A DNA stretch of 64,000 bases from Siphonodentalium dalli. Taxonomy: Eukaryota > Mollusca > Scaphopoda > Gadilida > Siphonodentaliidae. The stretch covers positions 127,757,030 through 127,821,029 of the forward strand of contig CP136067.1 of assembly GCA_032622095.1 (NCBI GenBank), written 5' to 3'. Each line of letters opens with the position of its first letter. The first letter of the stretch is position 1. The translations under genes and the position numbers were made by a program. Shown here piece after piece: positions 45,001 through 58,415 of the stretch. The notes beneath the pieces are model-generated. The model had not been told where the DNA came from and searched no databases. It was given only the letters and a program-made list of their open reading frames with translations.

Positions 45001-48000
45001 ATCACACACAATTTAACCCCACCCCCTTTAACAAATTATTCATCAAAAAGGCACAATTTTCCACCACCAGTCATGTTCAGGCCCCATTTTCACTCAGTTT
45101 TAGGGGTCTGGTGTTGCAAACTTGGATCAGCTATGGAAGACTGTACAATATTCTTTCCATGAGAGAACTTCTGGTGATGTGAGGTCATTGAGTCCAGATC
45201 TGATCAGCTGAGCATCAAGCGCATGACTTTATCAGCACATTGAAGAATAAAATATGACATTTTCAGGTCTGCAAGGGTGATCCAAGATAACTGGATGTGG
45301 GTGTATATTGAATTAGTTGAATAAAGATATGCTCTCTTTGAATTGCTGAAGCATTTTCTTAAATGTGTCCAAGTTTTAGTGCTATTAACCTTCAAATGAC
45401 CATACCCACCAGTGGAAATGACACACTTTTATGATATATATCTGTATATCACTGGCTATAAAATCCAAAATACTTGTTAGATTAGGTTCTTATAACAATT
45501 GATATATGTGTCGTTGACATGCTCATGTTATGGGTCATTTGCATTATCATGTGACTATTACCACCTTGAATTTTTTTGAAAATACCTTGAAAAATTGGCA
45601 TTTTTTATGAAAAATCTTACTATTTTTTTGGCTGATGTAAGTGAAAGAAGACATCAGCAGCAAGAATAGCCACACCAAGCATGAGATATTCATTGGACTG
45701 AAAGACCAGGCTCTGTAAAATGCATTAAAATGCTTTAAAGTGACTCCCAGGAATCAAAAATGATAAAAAGCTATTTTTTCCCTTTAGGTTACACTGGTGT
45801 AAATATTTCCCATAGGCTTCAATGTTAACGTTTGTTGATCTGCATCAGAGGTCAAATGGAAACTGTTCAAACTGCCTTCGGATTATGTGAGCTTGACATC
45901 TGTGGAAACTTTCCCAATAAAAAAATCAACACCGTCTAGCAGGGAATCCACTTCAAATTTTCGTTTTTTCATGACTAGGGTCAGTTCCGCACTAAAAAAA
46001 TATTGTCATTTTTTCAATCACACTTAAAATTTCTAAACAGCCACAACAGACTTCACCTTTAATGAATGGGCCTCTTGGCAAATGAAGTTTGTGGGAGAAT
46101 GATTCCTTGAATTTTTGTCAACAGTTTACATTTAATTCATGCAACCAATCACAGCCCAGAGTGTTTTAACTGTGAAACTCTATACTCCTCCCGCAACCGC
46201 AGGGGGAGCTGCCTATAGTATTTACACCAGTGTAACCTAAAGCGATAGCCCGCTTTTTCGCGGAATAATTGTAACTCCCTACATTTCTTCAGAATTGCCC
46301 ATCAATGGAAAAAATGTGTTCAAAAACAATATCACCCCTATGGTTCTTTATTTATCACACACAATTTAACCCCACCCCCTTTAACAAATTATTCATCAAA
46401 AAGGCACAATTTTCCACCACCAGTCATGTTCAGGCCCCATTTTCACTCAGTTTTAGGGGTCTGGTGTTGCAAACTTGGATCAGCTATGGAAGACTGTACA
46501 ATATTCTTTCCATGAGAGAACTTCTGGTGATGTGAGGTCATTGAGTCCAGATCTGATCAGCTGAGCATCAAGCGCATGACTTTATCAGCACATTGAAGAA
46601 TAAAATATGACATTTTCAGGTCTGCAAGGGTGATCCAAGATAACTGGATGTGGGTGTATATTGAATTAGTTGAATAAAGATATGCTCTCTTTGAATTGCT
46701 GAAGCATTTTCTTAAATGTGTCCAAGTTTTAGTGCTATTAACCTTCAAATGACCATACCCACCAGTGGAAATGACACACTTTTATGATATATATCTGTAT
46801 ATCACTGGCTATAAAATCCAAAATACTTGTTAGATTAGGTTCTTATAACAATTGATATATGTGTCGTTGACATGCTCATGTTATGGGTCATTTGCATTAT
46901 CATGTGACTATTACCACCTTGAATTTTTTTGAAAATACCTTGAAAAATTGGCATTTTTTATGAAAAATCTTACTATTTTTTTGGCTGATGTAAGTGAAAG
47001 AAGACATCAGCAGCAAGAATAGCCACACCAAGCATGAGCTATTCATTGGACTGAAAGACCAGGCTCTGTAAAATGCATTAAAATGCTTTAAAGTGACTCC
47101 CAGGAATCAAAAATGATAAAAAGCTATTTTTTCCCTTTAGGTTACACTGGTGTAAATATTTCCCATAGGCTTCAATGTTAACGTTTGTTGATCTGCATCA
47201 GAGGTCAAATGGAAACTGTTCAAACTGCCTTCGGATTATGTGAGCTTGACATCTGTGGAAACTTTCCCAATAAAAAAATCAACACCGTCTAGCAGGGAAT
47301 CCACTTCAAATTTTCGTTTTTTCATGACTAGGGTCAGTTCCGCACTAAAAAAATATTGTCATTTTTTCAATCACACTTAAAATTTCTAAACAGCCACAAC
47401 AGACTTCACCTTTAATGAATGGGCCTCTTGGCAAATGAAGTTTGTGGGAGAATGATTCCTTGAATTTTTGTCAACAGTTTACATTTAATTCATGCAACCA
47501 ATCACAGCCCAGAGTGTTTTAACTGTGAAACTCTATACTCCTCCCGCAACCGCAGGGGGAGCTGCCTATAGTATTTACACCAGTGTAACCTAAAGCGATA
47601 GCCCGCTTTTTCGCGGAATAATTGTAACTCCCTACATTTCTTCAGAATTGCCCATCAATGGAAAAAATGTGTTCAAAAACAATATCACCCCTATGGTTCT
47701 TTATTTATCACACACAATTTAACCCCACCCCCTTTAACAAATTATTCATCAAAAAGGCACAATTTTCCACCACCAGTCATGTTCAGGCCCCATTTTCACT
47801 CAGTTTTAGGGGTCTGGTGTTGCAAACTTGGATCAGCTATGGAAGACTGTACAATATTCTTTCCATGAGAGAACTTCTGGTGATGTGAGGTCATTGAGTC
47901 CAGATCTGATCAGCTGAGCATCAAGCGCATGACTTTATCAGCACATTGAAGAATAAAATATGACATTTTCAGGTCTGCAAGGGTGATCCAAGATAACTGG

Positions 48001-51000
48001 ATGTGGGTGTATATTGAATTAGTTGAATAAAGATATGCTCTCTTTGAATTGCTGAAGCATTTTCTTAAATGTGTCCAAGTTTTAGTGCTATTAACCTTCA
48101 AATGACCATACCCACCAGTGGAAATGACACACTTTTATGATATATATCTGTATATCACTGGCTATAAAATCCAAAATACTTGTTAGATTAGGTTCTTATA
48201 ACAATTGATATATGTGTCGTTGACATGCTCATGTTATGGGTCATTTGCATTATCATGTGACTATTACCACCTTGAATTTTTTTGAAAATACCTTGAAAAA
48301 TTGGCATTTTTTATGAAAAATCTTACTATTTTTTTGGCTGATGTAAGTGAAAGAAGACATCAGCAGCAAGAATAGCCACACCAAGCATGAGATATTCATT
48401 GGACTGAAAGACCAGGCTCTGTAAAATGCATTAAAATGCTTTAAAGTGACTCCCAGGAATCAAAAATGATAAAAAGCTATTTTTTCCCTTTAGGTTACAC
48501 TGGTGTAAATATTTCCCATAGGCTTCAATGTTAACGTTTGTTGATCTGCATCAGAGGTCAAATGGAAACTGTTCAAACTGCCTTCGGATTATGTGAGCTT
48601 GACATCTGTGGAAACTTTCCCAATAAAAAAATCAACACCGTCTAGCAGGGAATCCACTTCAAATTTTCGTTTTTTCATGACTAGGGTCAGTTCCGCACTA
48701 AAAAAATATTGTCATTTTTTCAATCACACTTAAAATTTCTAAACAGCCACAACAGACTTCACCTTTAATGAATGGGCCTCTTGGCAAATGAAGTTTGTGG
48801 GAGAATGATTCCTTGAATTTTTGTCAACAGTTTACATTTAATTCATGCAACCAATCACAGCCCAGAGTGTTTTAACTGTGAAACTCTATACTCCTCCCGC
48901 AACCGCAGGGGGAGCTGCCTATAGTATTTACACCAGTGTAACCTAAAGCGATAGCCCGCTTTTTCGCGGAATAATTGTAACTCCCTACATTTCTTCAGAA
49001 TTGCCCATCAATGGAAAAAATGTGTTCAAAAACAATATCACCCCTATGGTTCTTTATTTATCACACACAATTTAACCCCACCCCCTTTAACAAATTATTC
49101 ATCAAAAAGGCACAATTTTCCACCACCAGTCATGTTCAGGCCCCATTTTCACTCAGTTTTAGGGGTCTGGTGTTGCAAACTTGGATCAGCTATGGAAGAC
49201 TGTACAATATTCTTTCCATGAGAGAACTTCTGGTGATGTGAGGTCATTGAGTCCAGATCTGATCAGCTGAGCATCAAGCGCATGACTTTATCAGCACATT
49301 GAAGAATAAAATATGACATTTTCAGGTCTGCAAGGGTGATCCAAGATAACTGGATGTGGGTGTATATTGAATTAGTTGAATAAAGATATGCTCTCTTTGA
49401 ATTGCTGAAGCATTTTCTTAAATGTGTCCAAGTTTTAGTGCTATTAACCTTCAAATGACCATACCCACCAGTGGAAATGACACACTTTTATGATATATAT
49501 CTGTATATCACTGGCTATAAAATCCAAAATACTTGTTAGATTAGGTTCTTATAACAATTGATATATGTGTCGTTGACATGCTCATGTTATGGGTCATTTG
49601 CATTATCATGTGACTATTACCACCTTGAATTTTTTTGAAAATACCTTGAAAAATTGGCATTTTTTATGAAAAATCTTACTATTTTTTTGGCTGATGTAAG
49701 TGAAAGAAGACATCAGCAGCAAGAATAGCCACACCAAGCATGAGATATTCATTGGACTGAAAGACCAGGCTCTGTAAAATGCATTAAAATGCTTTAAAGT
49801 GACTCCCAGGAATCAAAAATGATAAAAAGCTATTTTTTCCCTTTAGGTTACACTGGTGTAAATATTTCCCATAGGCTTCAATGTTAACGTTTGTTGATCT
49901 GCATCAGAGGTCAAATGGAAACTGTTCAAACTGCCTTCGGATTATGTGAGCTTGACATCTGTGGAAACTTTCCCAATAAAAAAATCAACACCGTCTAGCA
50001 GGGAATCCACTTCAAATTTTCGTTTTTTCATGACTAGGGTCAGTTCCGCACTAAAAAAATATTGTCATTTTTTCAATCACACTTAAAATTTCTAAACAGC
50101 CACAACAGACTTCACCTTTAATGAATGGGCCTCTTGGCAAATGAAGTTTGTGGGAGAATGATTCCTTGAATTTTTGTCAACAGTTTACATTTAATTCATG
50201 CAACCAATCACAGCCCAGAGTGTTTTAACTGTGAAACTCTATACTCCTCCCGCAACCGCAGGGGGAGCTGCCTATAGTATTTACACCAGTGTAACCTAAA
50301 GCGATAGCCCGCTTTTTCGCGGAATAATTGTAACTCCCTACATTTCTTCAGAATTGCCCATCAATGGAAAAAATGTGTTCAAAAACAATATCACCCCTAT
50401 GGTTCTTTATTTATCACACACAATTTAACCCCACCCCCTTTAACAAATTATTCATCAAAAAGGCACAATTTTCCACCACCAGTCATGTTCAGGCCCCATT
50501 TTCACTCAGTTTTAGGGGTCTGGTGTTGCAAACTTGGATCAGCTATGGAAGACTGTACAATATTCTTTCCATGAGAGAACTTCTGGTGATGTGAGGTCAT
50601 TGAGTCCAGATCTGATCAGCTGAGCATCAAGCGCATGACTTTATCAGCACATTGAAGAATAAAATATGACATTTTCAGGTCTGCAAGGGTGATCCAAGAT
50701 AACTGGATGTGGGTGTATATTGAATTAGTTGAATAAAGATATGCTCTCTTTGAATTGCTGAAGCATTTTCTTAAATGTGTCCAAGTTTTAGTGCTATTAA
50801 CCTTCAAATGACCATACCCACCAGTGGAAATGACACACTTTTATGATATATATCTGTATATCACTGGCTATAAAATCCAAAATACTTGTTAGATTAGGTT
50901 CTTATAACAATTGATATATGTGTCGTTGACATGCTCATGTTATGGGTCATTTGCATTATCATGTGACTATTACCACCTTGAATTTTTTTGAAAATACCTT

Positions 51001-54000
51001 GAAAAATTGGCATTTTTTATGAAAAATCTTACTATTTTTTTGGCTGATGTAAGTGAAAGAAGACATCAGCAGCAAGAATAGCCACACCAAGCATGAGCTA
51101 TTCATTGGACTGAAAGACCAGGCTCTGTAAAATGCATTAAAATGCTTTAAAGTGACTCCCAGGAATCAAAAATGATAAAAAGCTATTTTTTCCCTTTAGG
51201 TTACACTGGTGTAAATATTTCCCATAGGCTTCAATGTTAACGTTTGTTGATCTGCATCAGAGGTCAAATGGAAACTGTTCAAACTGCCTTCGGATTATGT
51301 GAGCTTGACATCTGTGGAAACTTTCCCAATAAAAAAATCAACACCGTCTAGCAGGGAATCCACTTCAAATTTTCGTTTTTTCATGACTAGGGTCAGTTCC
51401 GCACTAAAAAAATATTGTCATTTTTTCAATCACACTTAAAATTTCTAAACAGCCACAACAGACTTCACCTTTAATGAATGGGCCTCTTGGCAAATGAAGT
51501 TTGTGGGAGAATGATTCCTTGAATTTTTGTCAACAGTTTACATTTAATTCATGCAACCAATCACAGCCCAGAGTGTTTTAACTGTGAAACTCTATACTCC
51601 TCCCGCAACCGCAGGGGGAGCTGCCTATAGTATTTACACCAGTGTAACCTAAAGCGATAGCCCGCTTTTTCGCGGAATAATTGTAACTCCCTACATTTCT
51701 TCAGAATTGCCCATCAATGGAAAAAATGTGTTCAAAAACAATATCACCCCTATGGTTCTTTATTTATCACACACAATTTAACCCCACCCCCTTTAACAAA
51801 TTATTCATCAAAAAGGCACAATTTTCCACCACCAGTCATGTTCAGGCCCCATTTTCACTCAGTTTTAGGGGTCTGGTGTTGCAAACTTGGATCAGCTATG
51901 GAAGACTGTACAATATTCTTTCCATGAGAGAACTTCTGGTGATGTGAGGTCATTGAGTCCAGATCTGATCAGCTGAGCATCAAGCGCATGACTTTATCAG
52001 CACATTGAAGAATAAAATATGACATTTTCAGGTCTGCAAGGGTGATCCAAGATAACTGGATGTGGGTGTATATTGAATTAGTTGAATAAAGATATGCTCT
52101 CTTTGAATTGCTGAAGCATTTTCTTAAATGTGTCCAAGTTTTAGTGCTATTAACCTTCAAATGACCATACCCACCAGTGGAAATGACACACTTTTATGAT
52201 ATATATCTGTATATCACTGGCTATAAAATCCAAAATACTTGTTAGATTAGGTTCTTATAACAATTGATATATGTGTCGTTGACATGCTCATGTTATGGGT
52301 CATTTGCATTATCATGTGACTATTACCACCTTGAATTTTTTTGAAAATACCTTGAAAAATTGGCATTTTTTATGAAAAATCTTACTATTTTTTTGGCTGA
52401 TGTAAGTGAAAGAAGACATCAGCAGCAAGAATAGCCACACCAAGCATGAGATATTCATTGGACTGAAAGACCAGGCTCTGTAAAATGCATTAAAATGCTT
52501 TAAAGTGACTCCCAGGAATCAAAAATGATAAAAAGCTATTTTTTCCCTTTAGGTTACACTGGTGTAAATATTTCCCATAGGCTTCAATGTTAACGTTTGT
52601 TGATCTGCATCAGAGGTCAAATGGAAACTGTTCAAACTGCCTTCGGATTATGTGAGCTTGACATCTGTGGAAACTTTCCCAATAAAAAAATCAACACCGT
52701 CTAGCAGGGAATCCACTTCAAATTTTCGTTTTTTCATGACTAGGGTCAGTTCCGCACTAAAAAAATATTGTCATTTTTTCAATCACACTTAAAATTTCTA
52801 AACAGCCACAACAGACTTCACCTTTAATGAATGGGCCTCTTGGCAAATGAAGTTTGTGGGAGAATGATTCCTTGAATTTTTGTCAACAGTTTACATTTAA
52901 TTCATGCAACCAATCACAGCCCAGAGTGTTTTAACTGTGAAACTCTATACTCCTCCCGCAACCGCAGGGGGAGCTGCCTATAGTATTTACACCAGTGTAA
53001 CCTAAAGCGATAGCCCGCTTTTTCGCGGAATAATTGTAACTCCCTACATTTCTTCAGAATTGCCCATCAATGGAAAAAATGTGTTCAAAAACAATATCAC
53101 CCCTATGGTTCTTTATTTATCACACACAATTTAACCCCACCCCCTTTAACAAATTATTCATCAAAAAGGCACAATTTTCCACCACCAGTCATGTTCAGGC
53201 CCCATTTTCACTCAGTTTTAGGGGTCTGGTGTTGCAAACTTGGATCAGCTATGGAAGACTGTACAATATTCTTTCCATGAGAGAACTTCTGGTGATGTGA
53301 GGTCATTGAGTCCAGATCTGATCAGCTGAGCATCAAGCGCATGACTTTATCAGCACATTGAAGAATAAAATATGACATTTTCAGGTCTGCAAGGGTGATC
53401 CAAGATAACTGGATGTGGGTGTATATTGAATTAGTTGAATAAAGATATGCTCTCTTTGAATTGCTGAAGCATTTTCTTAAATGTGTCCAAGTTTTAGTGC
53501 TATTAACCTTCAAATGACCATACCCACCAGTGGAAATGACACACTTTTATGATATATATCTGTATATCACTGGCTATAAAATCCAAAATACTTGTTAGAT
53601 TAGGTTCTTATAACAATTGATATATGTGTCGTTGACATGCTCATGTTATGGGTCATTTGCATTATCATGTGACTATTACCACCTTGAATTTTTTTGAAAA
53701 TACCTTGAAAAATTGGCATTTTTTATGAAAAATCTTACTATTTTTTTGGCTGATGTAAGTGAAAGAAGACATCAGCAGCAAGAATAGCCACACCAAGCAT
53801 GAGATATTCATTGGACTGAAAGACCAGGCTCTGTAAAATGCATTAAAATGCTTTAAAGTGACTCCCAGGAATCAAAAATGATAAAAAGCTATTTTTTCCC
53901 TTTAGGTTACACTGGTGTAAATATTTCCCATAGGCTTCAATGTTAACGTTTGTTGATCTGCATCAGAGGTCAAATGGAAACTGTTCAAACTGCCTTCGGA

Positions 54001-57000
54001 TTATGTGAGCTTGACATCTGTGGAAACTTTCCCAATAAAAAAATCAACACCGTCTAGCAGGGAATCCACTTCAAATTTTCGTTTTTTCATGACTAGGGTC
54101 AGTTCCGCACTAAAAAAATATTGTCATTTTTTCAATCACACTTAAAATTTCTAAACAGCCACAACAGACTTCACCTTTAATGAATGGGCCTCTTGGCAAA
54201 TGAAGTTTGTGGGAGAATGATTCCTTGAATTTTTGTCAACAGTTTACATTTAATTCATGCAACCAATCACAGCCCAGAGTGTTTTAACTGTGAAACTCTA
54301 TACTCCTCCCGCAACCGCAGGGGGAGCTGCCTATAGTATTTACACCAGTGTAACCTAAAGCGATAGCCCGCTTTTTCGCGGAATAATTGTAACTCCCTAC
54401 ATTTCTTCAGAATTGCCCATCAATGGAAAAAATGTGTTCAAAAACAATATCACCCCTATGGTTCTTTATTTATCACACACAATTTAACCCCACCCCCTTT
54501 AACAAATTATTCATCAAAAAGGCACAATTTTCCACCACCAGTCATGTTCAGGCCCCATTTTCACTCAGTTTTAGGGGTCTGGTGTTGCAAACTTGGATCA
54601 GCTATGGAAGACTGTACAATATTCTTTCCATGAGAGAACTTCTGGTGATGTGAGGTCATTGAGTCCAGATCTGATCAGCTGAGCATCAAGCGCATGACTT
54701 TATCAGCACATTGAAGAATAAAATATGACATTTTCAGGTCTGCAAGGGTGATCCAAGATAACTGGATGTGGGTGTATATTGAATTAGTTGAATAAAGATA
54801 TGCTCTCTTTGAATTGCTGAAGCATTTTCTTAAATGTGTCCAAGTTTTAGTGCTATTAACCTTCAAATGACCATACCCACCAGTGGAAATGACACACTTT
54901 TATGATATATATCTGTATATCACTGGCTATAAAATCCAAAATACTTGTTAGATTAGGTTCTTATAACAATTGATATATGTGTCGTTGACATGCTCATGTT
55001 ATGGGTCATTTGCATTATCATGTGACTATTACCACCTTGAATTTTTTTGAAAATACCTTGAAAAATTGGCATTTTTTATGAAAAATCTTACTATTTTTTT
55101 GGCTGATGTAAGTGAAAGAAGACATCAGCAGCAAGAATAGCCACACCAAGCATGAGCTATTCATTGGACTGAAAGACCAGGCTCTGTAAAATGCATTAAA
55201 ATGCTTTAAAGTGACTCCCAGGAATCAAAAATGATAAAAAGCTATTTTTTCCCTTTAGGTTACACTGGTGTAAATATTTCCCATAGGCTTCAATGTTAAC
55301 GTTTGTTGATCTGCATCAGAGGTCAAATGGAAACTGTTCAAACTGCCTTCGGATTATGTGAGCTTGACATCTGTGGAAACTTTCCCAATAAAAAAATCAA
55401 CACCGTCTAGCAGGGAATCCACTTCAAATTTTCGTTTTTTCATGACTAGGGTCAGTTCCGCACTAAAAAAATATTGTCATTTTTTCAATCACACTTAAAA
55501 TTTCTAAACAGCCACAACAGACTTCACCTTTAATGAATGGGCCTCTTGGCAAATGAAGTTTGTGGGAGAATGATTCCTTGAATTTTTGTCAACAGTTTAC
55601 ATTTAATTCATGCAACCAATCACAGCCCAGAGTGTTTTAACTGTGAAACTCTATACTCCTCCCGCAACCGCAGGGGGAGCTGCCTATAGTATTTACACCA
55701 GTGTAACCTAAAGCGATAGCCCGCTTTTTCGCGGAATAATTGTAACTCCCTACATTTCTTCAGAATTGCCCATCAATGGAAAAAATGTGTTCAAAAACAA
55801 TATCACCCCTATGGTTCTTTATTTATCACACACAATTTAACCCCACCCCCTTTAACAAATTATTCATCAAAAAGGCACAATTTTCCACCACCAGTCATGT
55901 TCAGGCCCCATTTTCACTCAGTTTTAGGGGTCTGGTGTTGCAAACTTGGATCAGCTATGGAAGACTGTACAATATTCTTTCCATGAGAGAACTTCTGGTG
56001 ATGTGAGGTCATTGAGTCCAGATCTGATCAGCTGAGCATCAAGCGCATGACTTTATCAGCACATTGAAGAATAAAATATGACATTTTCAGGTCTGCAAGG
56101 GTGATCCAAGATAACTGGATGTGGGTGTATATTGAATTAGTTGAATAAAGATATGCTCTCTTTGAATTGCTGAAGCATTTTCTTAAATGTGTCCAAGTTT
56201 TAGTGCTATTAACCTTCAAATGACCATACCCACCAGTGGAAATGACACACTTTTATGATATATATCTGTATATCACTGGCTATAAAATCCAAAATACTTG
56301 TTAGATTAGGTTCTTATAACAATTGATATATGTGTCGTTGACATGCTCATGTTATGGGTCATTTGCATTATCATGTGACTATTACCACCTTGAATTTTTT
56401 TGAAAATACCTTGAAAAATTGGCATTTTTTATGAAAAATCTTACTATTTTTTTGGCTGATGTAAGTGAAAGAAGACATCAGCAGCAAGAATAGCCACACC
56501 AAGCATGAGATATTCATTGGACTGAAAGACCAGGCTCTGTAAAATGCATTAAAATGCTTTAAAGTGACTCCCAGGAATCAAAAATGATAAAAAGCTATTT
56601 TTTCCCTTTAGGTTACACTGGTGTAAATATTTCCCATAGGCTTCAATGTTAACGTTTGTTGATCTGCATCAGAGGTCAAATGGAAACTGTTCAAACTGCC
56701 TTCGGATTATGTGAGCTTGACATCTGTGGAAACTTTCCCAATAAAAAAATCAACACCGTCTAGCAGGGAATCCACTTCAAATTTTCGTTTTTTCATGACT
56801 AGGGTCAGTTCCGCACTAAAAAAATATTGTCATTTTTTCAATCACACTTAAAATTTCTAAACAGCCACAACAGACTTCACCTTTAATGAATGGGCCTCTT
56901 GGCAAATGAAGTTTGTGGGAGAATGATTCCTTGAATTTTTGTCAACAGTTTACATTTAATTCATGCAACCAATCACAGCCCAGAGTGTTTTAACTGTGAA

Positions 57001-58415
57001 ACTCTATACTCCTCCCGCAACCGCAGGGGGAGCTGCCTATAGTATTTACACCAGTGTAACCTAAAGCGATAGCCCGCTTTTTCGCGGAATAATTGTAACT
57101 CCCTACATTTCTTCAGAATTGCCCATCAATGGAAAAAATGTGTTCAAAAACAATATCACCCCTATGGTTCTTTATTTATCACACACAATTTAACCCCACC
57201 CCCTTTAACAAATTATTCATCAAAAAGGCACAATTTTCCACCACCAGTCATGTTCAGGCCCCATTTTCACTCAGTTTTAGGGGTCTGGTGTTGCAAACTT
57301 GGATCAGCTATGGAAGACTGTACAATATTCTTTCCATGAGAGAACTTCTGGTGATGTGAGGTCATTGAGTCCAGATCTGATCAGCTGAGCATCAAGCGCA
57401 TGACTTTATCAGCACATTGAAGAATAAAATATGACATTTTCAGGTCTGCAAGGGTGATCCAAGATAACTGGATGTGGGTGTATATTGAATTAGTTGAATA
57501 AAGATATGCTCTCTTTGAATTGCTGAAGCATTTTCTTAAATGTGTCCAAGTTTTAGTGCTATTAACCTTCAAATGACCATACCCACCAGTGGAAATGACA
57601 CACTTTTATGATATATATCTGTATATCACTGGCTATAAAATCCAAAATACTTGTTAGATTAGGTTCTTATAACAATTGATATATGTGTCGTTGACATGCT
57701 CATGTTATGGGTCATTTGCATTATCATGTGACTATTACCACCTTGAATTTTTTTGAAAATACCTTGAAAAATTGGCATTTTTTATGAAAAATCTTACTAT
57801 TTTTTTGGCTGATGTAAGTGAAAGAAGACATCAGCAGCAAGAATAGCCACACCAAGCATGAGATATTCATTGGACTGAAAGACCAGGCTCTGTAAAATGC
57901 ATTAAAATGCTTTAAAGTGACTCCCAGGAATCAAAAATGATAAAAAGCTATTTTTTCCCTTTAGGTTACACTGGTGTAAATATTTCCCATAGGCTTCAAT
58001 GTTAACGTTTGTTGATCTGCATCAGAGGTCAAATGGAAACTGTTCAAACTGCCTTCGGATTATGTGAGCTTGACATCTGTGGAAACTTTCCCAATAAAAA
58101 AATCAACACCGTCTAGCAGGGAATCCACTTCAAATTTTCGTTTTTTCATGACTAGGGTCAGTTCCGCACTAAAAAAATATTGTCATTTTTTCAATCACAC
58201 TTAAAATTTCTAAACAGCCACAACAGACTTCACCTTTAATGAATGGGCCTCTTGGCAAATGAAGTTTGTGGGAGAATGATTCCTTGAATTTTTGTCAACA
58301 GTTTACATTTAATTCATGCAACCAATCACAGCCCAGAGTGTTTTAACTGTGAAACTCTATACTCCTCCCGCAACCGCAGGGGGAGCTGCCTATAGTATTT
58401 ACACCAGTGTAACCT

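Larger units (their letters stand above)
37668..58415 (+). repeat. Satellite array: 15 monomers of 1353 bp plus a 453-bp partial
   Basis: The same 1353-bp unit repeats with no length change from 37668 to 57962, then a 453-bp partial runs to 58415. Each monomer has a 453-bp TIR-bounded block E and a 900-bp spacer S, so the array reads (E-S)15-E. Copies look nearly identical. I noticed only two variable sites: A/C at 38921 plus multiples of 1353, and G at 39010 in the first copy only. Short frames of 76 codons (plus strand) and 63 codons (minus strand) recur in every S but have no recognisable domain. No tRNA, 5S, snRNA or histone sequence is recognised. Confidence 0.98.

Noticed and set aside
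38187-57359. Fifteen identical 76-codon plus-strand frames and matching 63-codon minus-strand frames in the array
   Set aside because: Their conservation follows from the near-identical monomers. Neither has a recognisable domain, and they carry no independent sign of coding constraint.
37668-58415. Array as an rDNA, 5S, snRNA, tRNA or histone cluster
   Set aside because: No sequence of these genes is recognisable in the monomer.
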